From positions 1 to 9,264 of the forward strand of contig JALHJD010000106.1 in NCBI GenBank assembly GCA_022837185.1: DNA of 9,264 nt. Direction: 5' to 3'. Source of the DNA: Desulfobacteraceae bacterium. Its GTDB lineage: Bacteria; Desulfobacterota; Desulfobulbia; Desulfobulbales; Desulfobulbaceae. The position numbers and the translations under genes were made by a program. The stretch's first letter is position 1, and each line of letters opens with the position of its first letter. Under the pieces are notes generated by a model. The model made no database searches. It was not told the DNA's origin and worked only from the letters and a program-made list of their open reading frames with translations. Below, piece by piece: positions 7,320 to 9,264 of the stretch.

Positions 7320-8572
7320 CGCAGCACCTCGCCGTCGCCAATCGCCTCCGCCGGCCATTTTTCCGCGGCCAACCGGGGATAGACCGTACAATTCCGGCCG
7401 ACGACCATACCCTCCGGCACCTGGTTGTTCCAGCCGATCACCGTGATTCCCTTCCGCTCTCCTTCACTCATGGGACCGCCGATTCGGCATCCGGGCCCGA
7501 AGATGGTGTTCACATCGCTGACGGTCCTGGTTATCCTCGTGCCGCTTTGCACCGTATTGTTGAAAAACAGAACGGAATCCGAGACCTCGGCCCCCTCCTC
7601 TATCCGCACGCCCGGAAAAAGAATGGAATTCTTCACCGTGCCGTCGACATGACAGCCGTTATAGACCATGCTGTTGTCGAGTACGGCACCACTGCCGATC
7701 TTCAGGGGCTGGCAGTCGCGGATATCCCGGTGATCCAGGTTGGTGCGCAGGCCCCATTTCTCCATGTCGATCTTCGGGTCCCGGCCGAGGAGGTCCATGC
7801 TGGTCTTCCAATACTCGCCGACGGTCCGGGTATACCCCCAGTAGCCCGAGTACTTGTAGCCATACACCTTCAGTTTGCGCTCCATCATCATGGGGATGAT
7901 GTCGCGGCCGAATTCAAACGACTGCTGCTTCTGGTTCTCCTCAAGCATCTCGTAAAGGACCTCGGGCCGAAAGCAGAGGATGGTCAGCGAGGCAAGATTG
8001 CCCTGGGGCCGGGCCGGTTTCTCTTCGTAGCGGGTCAACCTGCCGAACCTGTCATTCTCGAAATCTATCTCGCCGACCCCGAAGCGATGGGCCTGGGCAG
8101 GATCGACCTCGATGAAGGCCGCCGTCAGATCGGCCTCCTTTTCCCGGTGATATCTGATCATTTCCCGGTAATCCATCTGGTAGACATGATCACCGGACAG
8201 AATCAGGATCTGGGCCGGGGCATGATAGCGGACAAAGTCAAGGTTCTGATAGACGGCATCGGCGGAGCCCTTGTACCAGTCAGAGCTTTCGAGTCCCTTG
8301 AAGGGCGGCAGAATGGAGACCCCGCGATAGCGGCCGATCATGTCCCAGGCGGCCCCGGTGCCGATATGGTTGATCAGTGAAAAGGAACGGTATTGGCTGA
8401 GGATGGCGACCAGTTCAATCCCCGACCACATCAGGTTGGAGAGAGCGAAATCGATAACCCGGGCAAAACCGCCGAAGGGAACGGCCGATTTCGGCCGATA
8501 GAAAGTGAGCACCCCCAGTTCATCGACCCGGCCGCCGGCCAGGATCATGGCCAGAACAGATGGTTTGAACAT
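7316..8572 (-). CDS. GlgC-like paralogue with lost catalytic residues (probable regulatory subunit)
   Basis: 418 residues, clearly homologous to ADP-glucose pyrophosphorylase: YRPKSAVPFGG, VIDFALSN, SGDHVYQMD (Asp128), YEEKP (Lys185) and a C-terminal beta-helix (about 295-400). The nucleotide loop, normally GGxGxRL, is GGRVDEL (13-19), so Glu18 replaces the conserved Arg. The motif YWRDVGT reads YWGYTRT (244-250), so the second metal-binding Asp is Tyr247. These changes argue against normal catalysis. The gene precedes canonical glgC and overlaps it by 4 bp. This parallels the GlgC/GlgD pair of Firmicutes and the plant small/large subunits, where the non-catalytic chain tunes allostery. Whether it is orthologous to GlgD cannot be settled here, and a transferase with another substrate remains possible. 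The start is ATG at 8572 with AAAGG 7 nt upstream; an in-frame ATG at 8653 would lie upstream of the predicted promoter. Confidence 0.88.
   Translation of the reverse strand: MFKPSVLAMILAGGRVDELGVLTFYRPKSAVPFGGFARVIDFALSNLMWSGIELVAILSQYRSFSLINHIGTGAAWDMIGRYRGVSILPPFKGLESSDWYKGSADAVYQNLDFVRYHAPAQILILSGDHVYQMDYREMIRYHREKEADLTAAFIEVDPAQAHRFGVGEIDFENDRFGRLTRYEEKPARPQGNLASLTILCFRPEVLYEMLEENQKQQSFEFGRDIIPMMMERKLKVYGYKYSGYWGYTRTVGEYWKTSMDLLGRDPKIDMEKWGLRTNLDHRDIRDCQPLKIGSGAVLDNSMVYNGCHVDGTVKNSILFPGVRIEEGAEVSDSVLFFNNTVQSGTRITRTVSDVNTIFGPGCRIGGPMSEGERKGITVIGWNNQVPEGMVVGRNCTVYPRLAAEKWPAEAIGDGEVLR
7325..7330 (-). promoter_or_regulatory. Ribosome binding site of glgC inside the upstream gene
   Basis: GAGGTG lies 5 nt before the ATG at 7319, within the last codons of the preceding GlgC-like gene. 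It supports the ATGA-overlap start. Confidence 0.65.
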
Positions 8573-8625
8573 ACAAGAACCTTTCTGGTGGAGTGAAGAC
8601 CGCACAACCCGTGTTCTTCTTGTAT
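8571..8625 (-). repeat. 9-bp perfect inverted repeat spanning the glg leader and start codon
   Basis: ATACAAGAA (8625-8617) and TTCTTGTAT (8579-8571), read on the minus strand, are perfect inverted copies separated by 37 nt. One arm touches the predicted -10 box and start site; the other covers the region between the ribosome site and the AT of the ATG. It could be a DNA operator or, on a longer transcript, an RNA stem. Confidence 0.4.
8580..8584 (-). promoter_or_regulatory. Ribosome binding site of the GlgC-like paralogue
   Basis: AAAGG with 7 nt to the ATG at 8572. It decides this start over the upstream in-frame ATG at 8653. Confidence 0.65.
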
Positions 8626-8653
8626 AGTATGGTAAATTCTCGGGCCGATGCAA
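8624..8653 (-). promoter_or_regulatory. Candidate sigma-70 promoter of the glg pair
   Basis: TTGCAT (8653-8648) and TACTAT (8629-8624) are 18 nt apart on the minus strand in AT-rich DNA between a terminator and the first glg gene. Initiation near 8617 would give a leader of about 45 nt. An alternative -10, TAAAAT (8661-8656), lacks a well-spaced -35. Confidence 0.45.
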
Positions 8654-8698
8654 GCATTTTATTCTTTATGTTGTTGAAAGAAATCAAAAAAATTCATT

Positions 8699-8773
8699 AA
8701 AAAAACGGCCGCCGTCAGGGGGCGGACCGGGCCCGGGCGGAACAAAAGCGGGAAAAGAGAGCAGCGGCCGTTT
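8699..8773 (-). terminator. Rho-independent terminator after the DHH phosphoesterase gene
   Basis: AAACGGCCGC (8773-8764) pairs perfectly with GCGGCCGTTT (8712-8703), running into seven T on the minus strand. The 51-nt loop contains the palindrome CCGGGCCCGG (8727-8736). A shorter alternative stem, CCGCC/GGCGG (8725-8721 with 8713-8709, 7-nt loop), sits just before the same T-run. It begins at the stop codon and separates this gene from the glg promoter. Confidence 0.75.
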
Positions 8774-9264
8774 ATTTTTCGTGCCGGGTGGCCAGCCTGA
8801 TGAGCGAATTGGTGGTAAAATCCTGGCTGTCCGACAACTCGAGGTTCTTCAGGGGAACCTCTGCCCTGGCGGCCTCCTTGTGGCCGCCGGCCACGCCCAA
8901 TTTGCCGAAGGTTTTCTGCGCCAGATTGCCGGCGTTTTTCCGGTAACCGTCGCACCTGAAAATCACCACCAGCCGCTCGCCGTGAATTCCCGAAACGATC
9001 ACCCAGGAAAACTGGTCGACGTGGTTGAGAAAATCGGCGATGATGACCAGGATGTCCGGCGACCAGACCCTGCCGATATGGACGAAGGCCTTTCCCTTAC
9101 TGACCTTGAGGTCGGCGAGGGCGGCCTTGAAGTACTTCAGTTCGGAACGGCGCAGATCCGTGAGTTCGAGTTTGCGGACCAGGTTGAGGTTGGCGATGTT
9201 GAACAGGTAGCGGAAGGAGGTGCCGTCCGCGGGCAGGGCATTTTTCTCGAAATTATGGGTGTCG
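8772..9264 (-). CDS. DHH-family phosphoesterase, C-terminal part (DHHA1 domain), 5' end beyond window
   Basis: 163 residues of an open frame entering from the right edge and ending RHEK with TAA at 8772-8774. The sequence has the DHHA1 pattern: a hydrophobic strand/helix stretch (SPDILVIIADFLNHV), a strand pair near SWVIVSGI and RLVVIFRC, then the GGH signature (GVAGGHKEAARAEVPL, visible residues 124-139). DHHA1 domains bind the nucleic acid or nucleotide substrate next to a catalytic Mn-dependent DHH domain, as in NrnA-type oligoribonuclease/pAp phosphatases and RecJ-like proteins. The DHH motifs lie outside the window, so the exact substrate and full length are unknown. A GTG at 9002 is internal, not a start, because the frame continues upstream with clear homology. 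A tail of about 23 residues follows the core. Confidence 0.78.
   Translation of the reverse strand, partial: DTHNFEKNALPADGTSFRYLFNIANLNLVRKLELTDLRRSELKYFKAALADLKVSKGKAFVHIGRVWSPDILVIIADFLNHVDQFSWVIVSGIHGERLVVIFRCDGYRKNAGNLAQKTFGKLGVAGGHKEAARAEVPLKNLELSDSQDFTTNSLIRLATRHEK

Noticed and set aside
6195..7382. 395-codon plus-strand open frame
   Set aside because: Antisense to the canonical glgC; long open shadow frames are expected from its GC-rich codon use, and no domain is seen.
7320..7391. N-terminal extension of glgC to the in-frame ATG at 7391
   Set aside because: The extra 24 residues are not family-like; the ATG at 7319 has GAGGTG at 5 nt and the expected distance to the glycine loop.
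8659..8955. 98-codon minus-strand frame
   Set aside because: Overlaps the DHH gene in another frame, runs through the terminator and has Arg/Gly-rich low-complexity sequence.
1..9264. Defence island, prophage, CRISPR or transposon content
   Set aside because: No nuclease/methylase pair, integrase, transposase, terminal repeats or spaced direct repeats were seen; the window looks like ordinary metabolic and signalling genes.

Overview
The window (estimated by eye in the mid-50s % GC) carries six co-directional protein genes on the minus strand, so transcription runs from right to left. I see no tRNA, rRNA, CRISPR array, insertion sequence or integrase. The gene content suggests an anaerobic Desulfobacterota/deltaproteobacterial genome, possibly Desulfobulbales-like. 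The clues are a Tll0287-type c-haem sensor kinase, PAS domains with Cys clusters, a sigma-54 activator with REC-PAS-AAA+ architecture and a paired GlgC-type operon. This taxonomic call is inference, not read directly.

Layout in transcription order. (1) 9264-8772: the 3' part of a DHH/DHHA1 phosphoesterase gene, ending in a strong rho-independent terminator. (2) 8771-8573: an AT-rich intergenic region with a sigma-70-like promoter and a 9-bp inverted repeat overlapping the next start codon. (3) 8572-6054: two overlapping (ATGA) GlgC-family genes. The first encodes a protein that has lost catalytic residues, and the second encodes a canonical glucose-1-phosphate adenylyltransferase. (4) 6053-5755: 299 bp without a gene, holding a weak 3' hairpin, a good promoter and a possible leader hairpin. 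(5) 5754-1714: two histidine kinase genes. The first product is membrane-bound with a periplasmic CxxCH haem-binding domain; the second is soluble with three Cys-containing PAS domains. (6) 1713-1498: a 216-bp spacer with a promoter candidate and a 43-codon ORF. (7) 1497-1: a sigma-54-dependent response regulator gene, cut by the window edge just before its Fis-type HTH.

Reading the parts together: the two kinases have almost identical phosphorylation-site (DHp) sequences and neither carries a receiver domain. The simplest model is that a periplasmic redox signal (haem) and a cytoplasmic signal (PAS/Cys) converge on the single downstream regulator. The GlgC-like pair probably forms a hetero-oligomer with one catalytic and one regulatory subunit supplying ADP-glucose for glycogen. 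Whether the regulator controls the glg genes is unknown; I found no convincing sigma-54 promoter upstream of them.
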